From Turnera subulata (taxonomy: Eukaryota > Streptophyta > Magnoliopsida > Malpighiales > Passifloraceae), in contig JAKUCV010003353.1 of NCBI GenBank assembly GCA_028386065.3, positions 19,562 through 83,561 of the forward strand: DNA of 64,000 bases, read 5' to 3'. Position numbers and translations under genes: made by a program. Positions 9,183 to 20,705 of the stretch are shown one piece after another; positions within the stretch are counted from its first letter, which is position 1, and every line of letters begins with the position of its first letter. Below the pieces are notes generated by a model. That model saw only the letters and a program-made list of their open reading frames with translations. It was not told the origin of the DNA and did no database searches.

Positions 9183-11511
9183 TCAAAGAGTTGAGAGCAC
9201 ATTGACCATGGACTCTCGAGCTTTGCACATAGCCTCAAAAGGCTTAGCTTTAGGCATGGTGAGTCCTGTTCCTTCAGTCATGTCTATTTCTTCTGCACAA
9301 ACTCTCTCCCACTCAAAGCATTGAATTAACGAAGCTAATGCCAAACCCACAACCCGGTTGGCAAGACCCGAACCAGGACACGATCTTCTTCCCACACCAA
9401 ATGGAACAAACTTATAAGCATCATTAATATCCTGTCCTAAAAATCTCTCTGGTCTGAAAGTATTTGCATCATCCCATATTGCAGGATCTCTGTGCATAGC
9501 CCATGCATTGACCAACAGCATTGTGTCTCGCGGTACATAGTAGCCCCCAATGGTGCAGCTATCTGATGATTGATGTGGAACTAGAAGTGGTGCTGCTGGG
9601 TAGAGCCTCATTGTCTCGTTTATGATGCTTTGAAGGTATGGCAACTTGGAAAAGTCATGCTCATCTACCAGTCGATCCTGACCAACTTGGTTGTCCAGCT
9701 CTGCCCTGGCCTTCTCTAGGACTCTAGGATGGTTTAATAGGAGTGACAAAGCCCATTCTATAGTCACAGCTGATGTATCAGTTCCTCCGGTTATCATTGT
9801 CTGTGCACAAAAAAGCAAATCCTTGTAATGGGAAAATTTTCAAATGGTTCAGGACTCCATCAATGGATCAAGAAAGGACCATAATTAAAAAATTCCTTGT
9901 GATTTGGCAAGATCAGGCCAAAATTTATCAACCTTTTGAGAAAAGAAAAGAAAAGAAAAAAAAACAAAACCTGAGGGTGGGAAAGAACAAAACAGAGGCA
10001 GAATATTTTTATGAGGTTAAAATTACTGTTCAAGTTTTATGATCAAAGCTTTCTAAGATTTCAATCATCCATACCATGCTACCAATGTCAAACCTGAAAA
10101 ATTCCGTCATAGCCTCTAAGGATAAAACAGTATAATAACTGCAGTGTTTAGGGTCAATAGTATACACAATCATGCTATCTGATGATTGTACCTTACGAAT
10201 TTCTATCTTTGCGGCGGACTGAGGCAAAAGTGTACTGTTCAATGTTTAAATTGAAAAGAGAGAACAAGAGACTACTACTATTAAATAACAGGATCTTACT
10301 ATATACAATTATGCTTTAAGAACAGAAGCTAATATGCTTCTCTTAACCATCCCTCAAGCTATTTGTTCAAAAGAAAACCATCCCTAAGCTACTGGACTGG
10401 ACGCTGGCAGTTGGCTATTCCGATATTTTTGTCAGATCTTATTTAATCAAATGGGAGTTCAGATTTTAGCACATCCATTCCTGTTATGATTAGACTCAAG
10501 TAGAGGAAGAGGTAAAAGGTTGTAATTCTCAAGGCCCAGTTGGTGAAAGGAAATGAAAAATCAGTTAGCCTAATCAGACATAGTTGATGAGATTAACATT
10601 ACCATAATCAGGCCTTTGATAATTTCATCCGTATAAGTGTGAGGTTCGGCTTCCTGTAAAGATAAGGCAGTATCAATCATGGTCTTGGTTCTTCCTTGTT
10701 GTGTACGTGAATCGGTCCTGCTCTTTCGATGCTCATCAATCAGACCCTGCCACAGTTCATCCGACCTTTTATGCAATGCAATCATCCGTTTCTCCCTGCC
10801 TTTGAAATCAATCCACCTGAGGTATGGCACAAAGTCGCTTGGCTCTGATGCTCCACTAGCTTCAAAAACCTCCCTTACTGTGTCACAGAAACGTTTAGCC
10901 TCATCCAAATCATCCACTCCCGCCCCAAAATACCGCTTACCAGCAGTCATCCTCATTATGATGTTAAAAGACAGCTCTGATATTCTTGACTTCATCTCCA
11001 CCTTTGAAAAATCCTTGTGTGAAATTTCATACAGATTCTTGAGCAAGTGTCTCACCTCTTCCTGTCTAATGCTCAGAAACATGTTGAGACGATTTGTGGA
11101 GAAGATTTCGAGAGCAGCAAGGCGACGGAGGTTGCGCCAGTGGTGGCCATAATTAGATGCCCCTATGGTGGTGCTGTTATAGTTCAGGTGTTTGCTAACC
11201 AAAATTTGAGGTCTATTTGCAAAGACAATATCATTCTTGTTGAAGCATTCTTCGACTAAGTTAGGGGAGGAGATGACTAGCACCTTCCTTGTACCGAATG
11301 AGAGCAACATGATTGGACCATATTGATTCGATAGATTTTGCAATGTTCTGTGTACAGGTACTTTCATGAGATGAAGATGGCCAATTATCGGAATTGATGA
11401 TGGCTTTGGTGGAAGGTTTTTGTGCCCTTTTTGTTTCGCATAGAAGAGTTTCAAAGGAAGCAAAACAGAGATAATTGCAGAAAGGAAGTATAACAACCAT
11501 GCGTCCTCCAT
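9183..11511 (-). CDS. Cytochrome P450, CYP81-like (gene 1), two exons
   Basis: Exon 1 is 10603-11511 (303 codons) and exon 2 is 9183-9800 (205 codons plus stop). The 802-bp intron has a GTAATG donor and a TGTGCACAG acceptor in phase 0. The predicted protein has 508 residues, normal for the family. Seen in it: an N-terminal membrane anchor (residues 5-25), a proline hinge LPPKP (33-37), the C-helix WRNLRR (125-130), I-helix GGTDTS (308-313; the usual first Ala is Gly), ExxR Glu365/Arg368, PERF 420-423, and heme loop [10 protein letters not shown] with Cys444. It should be an ER-bound, NADPH-P450-reductase-dependent monooxygenase. CYP81 members hydroxylate or bridge flavonoids, lignans, glucosinolates and terpenoids; the substrate here is unknown. 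It is intact and closely similar to the pseudogene at 43779-49244. Confidence 0.93.
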
Positions 11512-11833
11512 GGAAGGATGTGCTTAGCTTTCCCTATGGAGCTCTTAGATATAATTATATGCTAATTCCAAGTTCTGTTATAATACTTCTCTTCCTTTTA
11601 AGTAGTACATTTCATCCTCAGATGTTACATCTACTGCTCATGTCTATACAACCTACAGGCTAAGCCTACCAATGCGCCTATCATTCTCATATTAACAATC
11701 TTGACGACAATATGATTGTGCCGCTTCGGTTGTTTAGAGTTGTTTCCTTAACGCCTTATCACGGTGTCGCATCGACAAAGTCAACAAATGTCGACATGAA
11801 CAATTTTTACCCAACGCCACGTTATTCAGACAA
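11512..11833 (-). promoter_or_regulatory. Gene 1 upstream region, candidate promoter
   Basis: No gene is seen here. On the minus strand an A/T run atataattatat (11549-11560) could serve as a TATA element, but it would leave a very short leader, so the assignment is weak. This stretch has no counterpart at the pseudogene locus, where it was deleted. Confidence 0.35.
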
Positions 11834-12190
11834 GGACTTGGGCTACCTGCTCTGGATCCTAGTCAATATCCTATGTTTTTTTTTTTTTCATGAATGAAAG
11901 ATGCTTTATGCCAGAGTATACACGGAAGGGAAAGAACTTATTTACAAATTAATTAATTGTTGATTGGTGATTACTTGCGTAAGCGTAATATTGTGTACTT
12001 ACTATTTATTTTCTTTTCTTTTTTTTTTTGTAGAAACATACAGTTGACGTCTATTACTCTTTTTTTTCAATTTTTTTTTTTGGAGCGAATGAAGAGATTT
12101 TATTAGAGAAAGGAAAAAATACTGTTGATGTCTCCTATTTATTGTTCAGCTAATCTAAACAAAATCTTAGCTAGAGACAAAGATAAAGGT
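11834..12190. repeat. Duplicated P450 upstream DNA, two segments fused
   Basis: 11834-12000 matches 49239-49407, the upstream side of the P450 pseudogene; shared features are a T run, catgaatgaaag/catgagtgaaag and gtaatattgtgtact. From about 12001 to 12190 the text instead matches 51560-51735 upstream of gene 3 (ctatttatttt, tagaaacatacagttgac, caatctaaacaaaat). The switch is abrupt near 12000. A short segment at about 12072-12120, with a T run and agcgaatgaagagattttat, is extra in this copy and looks like a truncated retroposon tail. Confidence 0.8.
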
Positions 12191-12287
12191 TGCGTTTGGA
12201 AAACGCTATTAGCACCATTACAAGGCAGAGAGGAGAGAGACTAGAGTTTTAAAACAGGATCAAAGACAAGATGCACGACGTTCATGA

Positions 12288-12449
12288 AGGATTTACAAGT
12301 ATATGAAAATTGCACTAAGGGCCTCTGCATAGTTCGGCATTAGAAATAGCAAAGGATGCTCTTGCTGCAGGATTTACAAGTATATGAAAATTGCACTTGG
12401 GGCCTCTCCATGTTCTGAATGGTCCGGCATTAGAAATAGCAAAGGATGC
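12288..12449. repeat. Two-copy direct repeat in the LINE 3' UTR
   Basis: Units start with aggatttacaagtatatga at 12288 and 12369 (period about 81). Both end in tagaaatagcaaaggatgc. The second unit carries about 9 extra bases, ttctgaatg, before tccggcatt. Confidence 0.85.
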
Positions 12450-12468
12450 ACTAAAGGGAAAATCCTGC

Positions 12469-12656
12469 TGCAGTGACTTCAACCAAGAGTAGCATGCACT
12501 AAAATGTTATCAACTAATCTATCAACATCAGTGTTGGTATTCTTGAACACCCTCTTGTTACGTGCAGTGACTTCAACCAAGAGTAGCATGCACTAAAATG
12601 TTATCAACTAATCTATCAACATCAGTGCTGGTATTCTTGAGCACCCTCTTGTTACG
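12469..12656. repeat. 94-bp tandem duplication at the LINE ORF2 3' end
   Basis: Units 12469-12562 and 12563-12656 begin tgcagtgacttcaaccaag and end cctcttgttacg. Two substitutions separate them (gtgttgg/gtgctgg and tgaacac/tgagcac). The unit covers the last ORF2 codons, so the C-terminal VDRLVDNILVHATLG segment is encoded twice. Confidence 0.95.
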
Positions 12657-15600
12657 TTCCAGCCATAGGGACCATAGAGTCGCCAAGCTAATGATCATCC
12701 AAGCGGCTAGCATCGAAGGATGACAAGAAGGCCCATTGGAGGAGGACGTCATCGAAAGAAAATGGGGACGCCACTGGATGCACCACCATCTGCAAATTTT
12801 GCACCATATACTCAAAAAAAAAAAAAAAAAAGGGCACCATATGAGTAAATGGTCTCTTGTCTACAAGTTGGAATTGCAAAAAACGCAAGTGGATTCCGCA
12901 AGAGTTATAATACCCCGATACCGTAAAGCGTCTATTGTTAGAATACCATTATTAATGGTGAGCCAAAGCCAACATTCTATCTTATGTGGAGTTAGGGCCA
13001 ACCACACTAACGCAATTCGTGTGACGGCCCCAGCAAGTGTGGACAGAAAATGCCTACCATTAGATATAGAAAAAACCCCGGAACCATCATGAGTCCATGA
13101 CCAATGATCAGCTGAATGAGGTTGGAGGTGAATGCTTGAGGCTTCGGCTGTGATGAGTTGGACCTGATGCAATTCCCAATCCCAAAGTTGTCACCTCCAA
13201 GCAGTGGTCCAGTTGGGATGCTCGTTAATGATAAGTATACATTCATTGAAGAAAAGATCTTGACAGAGAGAAGTAGAAAAGAGCCGAGGAAACCTGATTT
13301 TGAGGATGCCATAGCCACTCCAGTTATCCAGCCAAAAAAGGATTTTGGTCCCGTCACCCACACAGATCCGAACCCCATTCAAAAGTGCAAGGCTAATTTG
13401 ACTACTAGTCCCACCCAAACATACAATAGCGCGCCAGGTTTTGGAAGCTGAATCCAGGTTGAAGGTTGGAATCAAAGTAGATGGCGATGTCCTATATTTA
13501 TTTTTCACCAAGGATTTCCACTCCTTTTCTTTAGGTTGGGTGTATTTCCAAAGCTATTTGAAAAGCAAGCATTGATTCATGACATTCAAATTAACGAACC
13601 CTAAGCCACCAAAATCTTTTGGCAACGTCAAGCGTTTCCATGCCGTTAAACAGACTTTCCTTGACTTATTTAACCCCTGCTAGAAGAAGTTTCTCATGAT
13701 AGCAATCATCTTTTTTGCAACAGACACAGGGAGGCAAAAAAAGAGACATGAAATAAATTGGTAAGCCTGATAACACAAATTTGATTAAGGTCACCCTGCC
13801 CCCAAGAGACAAGTATTTTCCTTTCCAAGTCTTTAACTTACTGGTGAATTTAACTAACACCGATTGCCAAGTTGCCTTGTTCTGCATATTAGCTCCTAGG
13901 GGACCCCCAAGATATTTGGTGGGGAGTTGCTCAACACGACTGGGTAATAAGTCCGCAATATGCGTTACCTGATGTTGTTTCAACCCAATTCTCACCACAC
14001 TACTTTTAAAAAAAATTATACTCAAACCAGAGAGTGATTTAAAAATCCAAAGGCTCCTATTCAAGTTCAACAAGTAGTGAGATTTGGATGGTGAGAAAAA
14101 AAGTGTGTCGTTTGCAAACTGTAATATATGGAGGCAGGAATATGATTGCCCACAACTGGCTTGATCAACTCCAAATCCACAGCCCTGTAGAAAATACTAG
14201 GTAAGCCTTCAACTGCCAAAATGAACAAGTAAGAGGATAAAGGATCTCCTTACTTGAGACCCTTGCTCATCACAAATTCTTGGGTAGGAGATCCGTTAAC
14301 TAGCACGGCTGAAGAGGAGGATGATAAACATTCAGAAATCCAGCTTCTCCATCTAGCGCCAAACCCCATGGCCTTGAGGACTTGTAACAAGTAATTCCAG
14401 TCGTTGGAATCGAAAGCTTTACGGAACTCAACCTTCTATTTAGTAGCACTGGATTTGTTTGATCTCAGGGAATGGACAACTTCATTTGCCAAAAGTACAC
14501 CGTCCATAATGCTCTGGCCTTCAATAAAAGCCGATTGATGATTACCAATCAAAACAGACATAAAAACTTTCAGTCTACATGCCAGAAGCTTAGAGATGAT
14601 CTTATATAATCCATTGACAAGAGTGATGGGACAAAATTCATCCAGTGACTCAACTCCGGGCTTTTTGGCGATGAGAAAGATGTAGGAGGTATTGGCTCCT
14701 TTAGGAATCCTGCCATGCTCGAAAAAATGAGAGCTAAGATAAAAAATATCATTTTTGATAAGGTTCCAACACTTTTTATAAAAAGAGAAGGAGAAACCGT
14801 CGGGGCCAGGGGCTTTGGAACTGTCACAGACCCACACAGCATCTTTCACTTCGTTCATAGAAAATGGTTTCTCCAAATTAGCAACTGTCTGAAAATCCAG
14901 TAGCCGAAAGAGGAAGAACCCAAGAGAAGGCCTTGGCTGATTTTTGCAGGAGTATAAATCGGCAAAGAAATCTCTTGCGTAGTCTTTGATTTTAATTGGG
15001 TCATCTGTCAACAGATTATCAATGTTTAACTAAGAAATCATCTTTTTCCAGCCCCTGATGCTTGTGAATATATGAAAAAATCTAAAATTACGGTCACCCA
15101 GCTTGCACCATTTGATCCTAGCTTTCTCCATAAGGACTCTAGTTGCCTAGTCTTTAAACCGAACTCAACTTTTAAGTCATGGCAACACTTAATTTTAGAT
15201 TGAGATAAAACCCTAGTCTCGGCTACCAAGTTGAAATCGTCAATCTGAGATTGTATCGAAGAGAGAACCTTGTTGACATCCCCAAAAACATCCATGTTCC
15301 ATTTAGATAAGATTTTTCGCATCATGCTCAACTTCTAGAGGAAAAAAAATCAGCCTGGATAAGAATTGCAAGTTTCGGCCCACATAGAACTCACGGTCAG
15401 CTTAAAGTTTGGGTGATCCGACCAAGCGGTAATGAACTTAAATGGTCTCCTACCCAATTAGGGCTTTCTTGCGATAAAATCAGGGGACAGTGATCGAAAT
15501 TTTGTTTACTAGCAGATTTCAAGCACATGTTAATAAAGATAACAATCAATTCACCTTTAGCTAGTACCCTATCGATCCTACTAGCAGCTTTGAGGTTGCC

Positions 15601-16165
15601 CTAGGTAAACAACCTGTCAGATAAGTCAAACTCAATGAGTTCCATTCTCTGGATGAAACTTTTGAAGGCCGGGGCACCTCTACTGCATATGTTGCTGCTT
15701 TTTACAGTCCCCTGAATGTAGGGTCTCACTAAAATCACCCGAGATGAGCCACGATGCAGGAAATGATCGTTTGATGGCAGCAAGGTCATCAAATATTTGG
15801 ATCCTCGATTCAACATGTTTGTAGCCATACACGATGAAAATAGATAGAGTATGCATAGACTGCAGGTACACAGCTTCCGGTACAATCCAGTTATCAAATG
15901 ATCTAAACCTAAGGGCTTTGAAGACGTCACAGTCCCAAATAAGCAGAAGGACACCAGTACTCCCCGAGGCATTGACTGCGATAATATCAATATTGCCAGG
16001 GCCCCATAGCTTCTGGCAAAACTATAGATTAACATCAGAACACTTCGTCTCACAGATGAATAAAAGATTAGCAAAGAAACGCTTTACCAGATCACGAACA
16101 TGAGAGTGTTTTTTAGAGGTGCCAAAGCCTCTAATGTTCCAAGTAATGAAACTAAAAATGAATGA
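12573..16165 (-). pseudogene. LINE ORF2: endonuclease, RT, zf-RVT (broken)
   Basis: On the minus strand the APE-type endonuclease opens with FITWNIRGFG (about 16160). It continues with LLFICETKC, then, in shifted frames, LLLIWDCDVFKA and an SGDFSET-type word near 15730. RT follows with SKAPGPDGFSFSFYKKCW (about 14800), ITLVNGLYKIISKLLACRL, NHQSAFIEGQSI, YLGGPLG and LSLGGRVTLIK (about 13800). The catalytic FADD region near 14100-14130 is degraded. zf-RVT shows HKIECWLWL and STCVFC (12870-13000). A poly(A) stub interrupts near 12810. Stops and shifts throughout rule out function. Confidence 0.8.
12801..12842 (-). mobile_element. 24-bp poly(A) stub with 9-bp target duplication
   Basis: gcaccatat at 12801-12809 recurs at 12834-12842. 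Between them lie only actc, a run of 18 A and gg (12810-12833). This looks like a retroposition event that copied little beyond the tail. It disrupts the zf-RVT part of the old LINE. Orientation is uncertain, since the A run is on the plus strand while the host LINE is on the minus strand. Confidence 0.6.
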
Positions 16166-16299
16166 TAAAAGGTGCACTAAGGAGTAGTCCAAAGGCTTAG
16201 GCAAAAGAACTAGACTGCGACCAATCGATTGCTTCTTGCACCACAAGGTTCTCCAATAGCTAATGGGTCTCCATTGCACACTGAGACTTATCTCAACCT

Positions 16300-17960
16300 A
16301 ATAAGTCTCCGATTCTGGCAGTTTCATTAGCCTCCTCAGTCGTAAAAGAAATGGGGATAGAATTGGAGCTTGCATCCACCTCCTCCGAACCTGCTTTGCG
16401 ATTACAACAATAGATATCTGAGTCCGAGATGGATTTATGACTCTCGGGGTAGAGATGATGCTCCCACCCTTGGATTAGCAGTGAGTTCTTCTACCATTTT
16501 TAAGCTTCATGCTCTTGAGAATAGCCAACACCTTTCTTTCAACTAGTTTTTTGAGGGAAGATTGGTCGAATTCTGAGGGGTCGTGGGGTTCATTCCAAAA
16601 ACCTAGGGTTTGGAGATCGTATGATTGGTTGGATGACGGGTCACTAACAGGTGAGAATGCTCTAGGTGTGGAAGGGCTTTCATATGGCGAACATTAGGTT
16701 GAAGGGGTTAAGGGATAAGGGAGAATAGGTAGACACATTGGGCTTACTGGAAGAGAATAGGTCAAAGAAATAGGTGTTAAAACAACCTTACTTGATGGAG
16801 TGTGAATAAGTGGGCTTGAAACATTTGGGCTGGGAAATAGGTAAGGTGGGAAAAGCCTCGTTGTTAGTTGTGTTTAGGGAGGTCATGTCGGTTATAGAAG
16901 TGGGGCCTGGTTATGACAGCTGTGAGGGGATTGATTTCAAAGAGCGTGTAGAGGAATTATGGGAAGGTGACGCAAAGCGATGCATGACACTTGTGATGAC
17001 AGGGCTCAGATTAAAAGGGTCATGACGTATTGAAGCGACTCTAATATCTAATTGGCTAGAGGTAAGACACGGGGTGTCAGGCTATTTGTGTTGACTTGTG
17101 GAGGGGGAAGCGACATTAGTCATATTGGGAGTTGTTGAAAGGTGCTCAGAGCCGGCCAGAGCGAGGTCGATGGCCAAGGCGCCACCGTCGTCACCGATAG
17201 CACAGGATGAAGTTGTCCGCACCCAGTCCAACGGGTCATACTGGGTTTCTTGCAGACACTTGTATGCATTATGATGGTCAGACTGTTGATAGGAATAGGG
17301 ATCTTTAAAGCCCCAAAGAGACTCAGACGAGAGGATACAAAGAATGTATTCTTAGGGATAAACACCTAATTATCGGGGATGGTTTAGGGAGACTCCACAA
17401 GGAGATGGTAAGAGCTTTCACCGTGAACAACCTCAACCTACGATTTTCTCTACTTAACATCGCCGTAACAGGATGAGTCACGGATGTAGTTGGGGCACAG
17501 AGCCTACCTTTGGCCAAACTTGCAGCAAGGGGGGAACCATCTACTTGCACCAGGTTGATCCTTTGAATTAGGGTTTAGGATATAATGTTATTTTTGAATT
17601 GGATAAAAGCATAGCGTTTCCCACTTCTGTTCAACTTATGAGGAATATAAACATCCAGTACTTCTCCAAAACGAGACATGACCGAGTGCACATCAGTAGG
17701 AATCTAGCGAGCATGTAGATTCTCCACATATATGATGATAACAAGGTTATTGTCAATGGCGTTTTGAATGGTGCTACGACTCCATCTGGAAAAGTGAGTT
17801 AGTTTGGGGCTGGATTGAGGGTTGGGTTGTTGTGTTTAGGGAAGGGATTGGGGTAGGGTGATTGATGGTGGACGGGGTTGATGGTGCGGTGGGCCGGCAA
17901 CTCCATGGTGAGGGATGAGGGTTGGGAGGCCACCCGGAAGACCGGGAGACATAGGTTGTG
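16300..17960 (-). pseudogene. LINE ORF1 with RNA recognition motif
   Basis: Near 17770-17600 on the minus strand the frame reads IIYVENLHAR, then SRFGEVLDVYIPHKLNRSGK and RYAFIQFKN. These fit RNP2 and RNP1 of an RRM fold. The next block, LVQVDGSPLAASLAKG (about 17550), follows the RRM in plant LINE ORF1 proteins of the RRM type. Further down the frame is interrupted repeatedly. ORF1 protein binds LINE RNA for the target-primed copying complex. The start near 17960-18000 is approximate; the nearest upstream Met is in a proline-rich leader. Confidence 0.7.
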
Positions 17961-18010
17961 AAGGGAGAGGTTGAGAGAATATTTTTTAATAATTTTCCGA
18001 TTTTGCAAGT

Positions 18011-20705
18011 TGCAAGCTTATGATTTCCCCTAAGAGACCGAATGTAGTCATCATATAAATGGTTTGGACTCGTGTATCAAACTTGAGCTTATTTTATTTT
18101 TTGACCTTGAGGACATGATTGTTGTTCTCAAGCAGCACTAGTTTCACGACAAAACTAATCTTTCCAAATTTAATTAATTCCTAAACTGATTGCGTATAAG
18201 AATTATCTCAATTTCAGGAAAAGGATGACAAGTGAACCATTACAGTGTGATAACATTAGCAATGATAGTCAAGTACATGTTAAGTTTGTAGAGAGTGGAC
18301 CTAGTAGCCGTAGTGGTTCGTAGATATTATTACTAGCTACCTGTAAGAGGGAAGATATATTTACCGATAAAGTTAGACGACTGTGAAGAATTGAGGTGGA
18401 AAGCTTGTCTCTGCCAAATGGTAATCAAGATTCCGAATTTCAAAGTGAGTGTTACTAGTTTCCAAGGAGGGATTAAAAGAAGAATTAGTAGTTCTTGAAA
18501 ATAAATTTTTATTTCATGGAGATGATGAAGTCGAATAGGTAGAAACTGAACAAGTAGGGAAAACGGTTTCTGCACTTAATTTTACCATTACAATCATAAA
18601 CGTTTACAAGAGACAATCTGTATGAATATATGTATAAAATCAAAAATATTTCCCTGGTAGATTTTAATGGTACTGACAAGCGTCCTATTTTAGAAAATTT
18701 TATGAAAAAATGAATTTAGTCGTGCCAGCGGCAAATTGTACATGTATACAAATACAATAAACACTTGCGCTTATATCAAGAACAATTCAGGCATTTGCAT
18801 GCAGAAAAACTAGAGTGCAGTTATAAAGAAAGAGAGTGTCAATGGCGCCACCTTTTTCCTTCGCGGGAGTGAAAGAATCTCTAGGCTTCCTTGAACTTTG
18901 TGGGCAAAAATGAACTGCTGGCGTATGGAGATCCGAATTTCTTTTGGTGCTTAAATGATGCTTGTTAACCGATTTCTCTTGAAGTTTCATACTCTTGACT
19001 TTGTTGCTTGCCAACATAATATAATAGGTTAATTATTTTTATCCCCTCCAACTTAAGTTTTTTAAACAGATGCCCTTTTAAAAAATACCCAAAATTGTGG
19101 TGATTTTTATTTTTCGACAAAATAATTTCTTCCGTCCATCTTATATAAAATTTCGTTTACTTTCTTAAGTTAAAAAAAAAAAAGGCTCAGTCAGGGGATA
19201 AAAAAGAAATAGAGGCATGCTAAATTTTTATTGTTTTTTAAAAATCCACATTGTGTAAAATAAATTGTTAATATTTTCTACGATATTGACTACGTTGAAA
19301 TTCCTAAAGTGAAATGGTCTCCCGACATTGTCAATTTTAGGGAGGAAAAAAGCAAATGGCTGAAAAGTAAAGCATCCACAATATCTTATGTTATCTTCGC
19401 AAAGTGTTATGTAAAAAAGTTGGATTTGTCCTCCCCCATCTTCTCGTAATTTTGCCCCCAAATATTGACATAGTGGTCTTTCCTCGTTCTCTTCTTCTAC
19501 GTTACGCGACGAATTCCAGTCAAAGAATTATATTTTTTGATTTAATTCCAGTCAAAAAATTATGATCGTGACATGTCGACAATATCCATTGCCGAGGAGA
19601 GAACCAATCACTTAAAACCATGGGTTAATTCGTTTTCTTGGTCGATACCTGGACTGCATCCATTCATAAATTGTTTTTTATCCCTTCAAACTTTATGTTT
19701 GAAGAAAAAGTCTCCTGAATTTAAAAAGTCAGAATGGAGAATGGAGATACCTTAAACTTTCATTATTTAACTGTAAAACCCCCTCGGAACTAAAAAAATC
19801 TGAATGGAGGTTTCCTGATCATTCATTTTTTAATTAAAAAACCTCGTAAATTATCTGATTTTTGTTAAATAATTGAACATGAGGGGTAACCAAAAATTTA
19901 AGAACTTTTTTGTAACCAAGCCATAAATCCTTTCTCTATAATCCTAAACTCTTAACCATGAATCCTAAAATTCTAAACTTTAATCCTAATGAAAGTAAGT
20001 AGTTATACTTAGATAGGAAAGAAAAAAAAAAGTATAGGAACTCTTTTTTTATGAAAAAACATCCTTGGATAATATTTATAGGATATATTACACTAGATAG
20101 GTAGAAAGAGGAAGTCTTAAGATTATTAGCCCCAATATTAATAATTACGTAACTGCTACTTGATGCTTGCGAAACCCACCCTAGCAATTCTGGGAGCACC
20201 TCTACTGGTGTAACCGCGTTGAAAACGTTCTTGTCAGATGAATATACACACCATCAATTCAAAAAAAAAAAAATGAAAGAGTCAATCTTCGAAAAAAATA
20301 TGAGTGGGTATTATAACTAAATAAATCTCGACTCTTTATTTGACTCAAGAAAAAATGGAAAATATAATGGGATAATCTATGAATGTTAAACGCTAACTCC
20401 TTATCTGCACAATGGACACTTGATAGGAGTACCCAACTTAACAACCGACAGGCTAAAAGTAATTAGTGTGCTCTCTCAAAATTCACTGTCTTAATTTTAT
20501 GATCAACTGGCTCAATTTCCCGACTTAACACTTTGCTCAATTTTGATCACGCGTACAATCAATTGTTTCAAAGAGTACAATGGCAAACTTCTTTATTTAT
20601 TCTGTAACAATAACATAGAAGTAGATCTATTCTGTAACTATTACATTTCTTCGTTCTTCCAACAGTTATATTTCTCCACACATCAGGGACGAGTAGGCTG
20701 TAAAA
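18011..20705. other. Intergenic DNA between the old LINE and gene 2
   Basis: No convincing gene is seen. It is AT-rich, with T or A runs. A dispersed repeat occupies 18878-19395. A word close to attccagtcaaa-aattat occurs twice near 19512-19562. The 3' UTR of gene 2 should occupy part of 20500-20705. Confidence 0.6.
18878..19395. repeat. Dispersed repeat, copy A (partner at 39213-39752)
   Basis: Shared landmarks in the same order and orientation are atctctaggct, tttgtgggca-aaatgaa, aaccgatttctct, ttactttcttaagtt and aaatggctgaaaagt. Identity is roughly 65-75% by eye, with many indels. Neither copy has a coding frame that survives comparison. The class is unknown; it may be an old duplicated intergenic segment. 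Confidence 0.7.

Larger units (their letters stand above)
12240..18010 (-). mobile_element. Old near-full-length L1-type LINE (minus strand)
   Basis: Read from 18010 down to about 12240, it contains an RRM-type ORF1, an APE endonuclease, RT and a zf-RVT region in the canonical L1 order. Both ORFs are broken by many stops and shifts. The 3' end lacks a clear poly(A) and carries local duplications (12288-12449 and 12469-12656). It is the oldest-looking LINE in the window and lies between gene 1 and gene 2. Both outer boundaries are approximate. Confidence 0.75.

Noticed and set aside
10604..11511. Gene 1 exon 1 frame read through its splice donor to a stop at 10570
   Set aside because: The ten codons after codon 303 match no P450, while the GT-AG intron restores the I-helix.
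18787..19017. 76-codon minus frame as a conserved small gene
   Set aside because: Comparison with the repeat copy at 39152-39405 shows indels that do not keep a frame.
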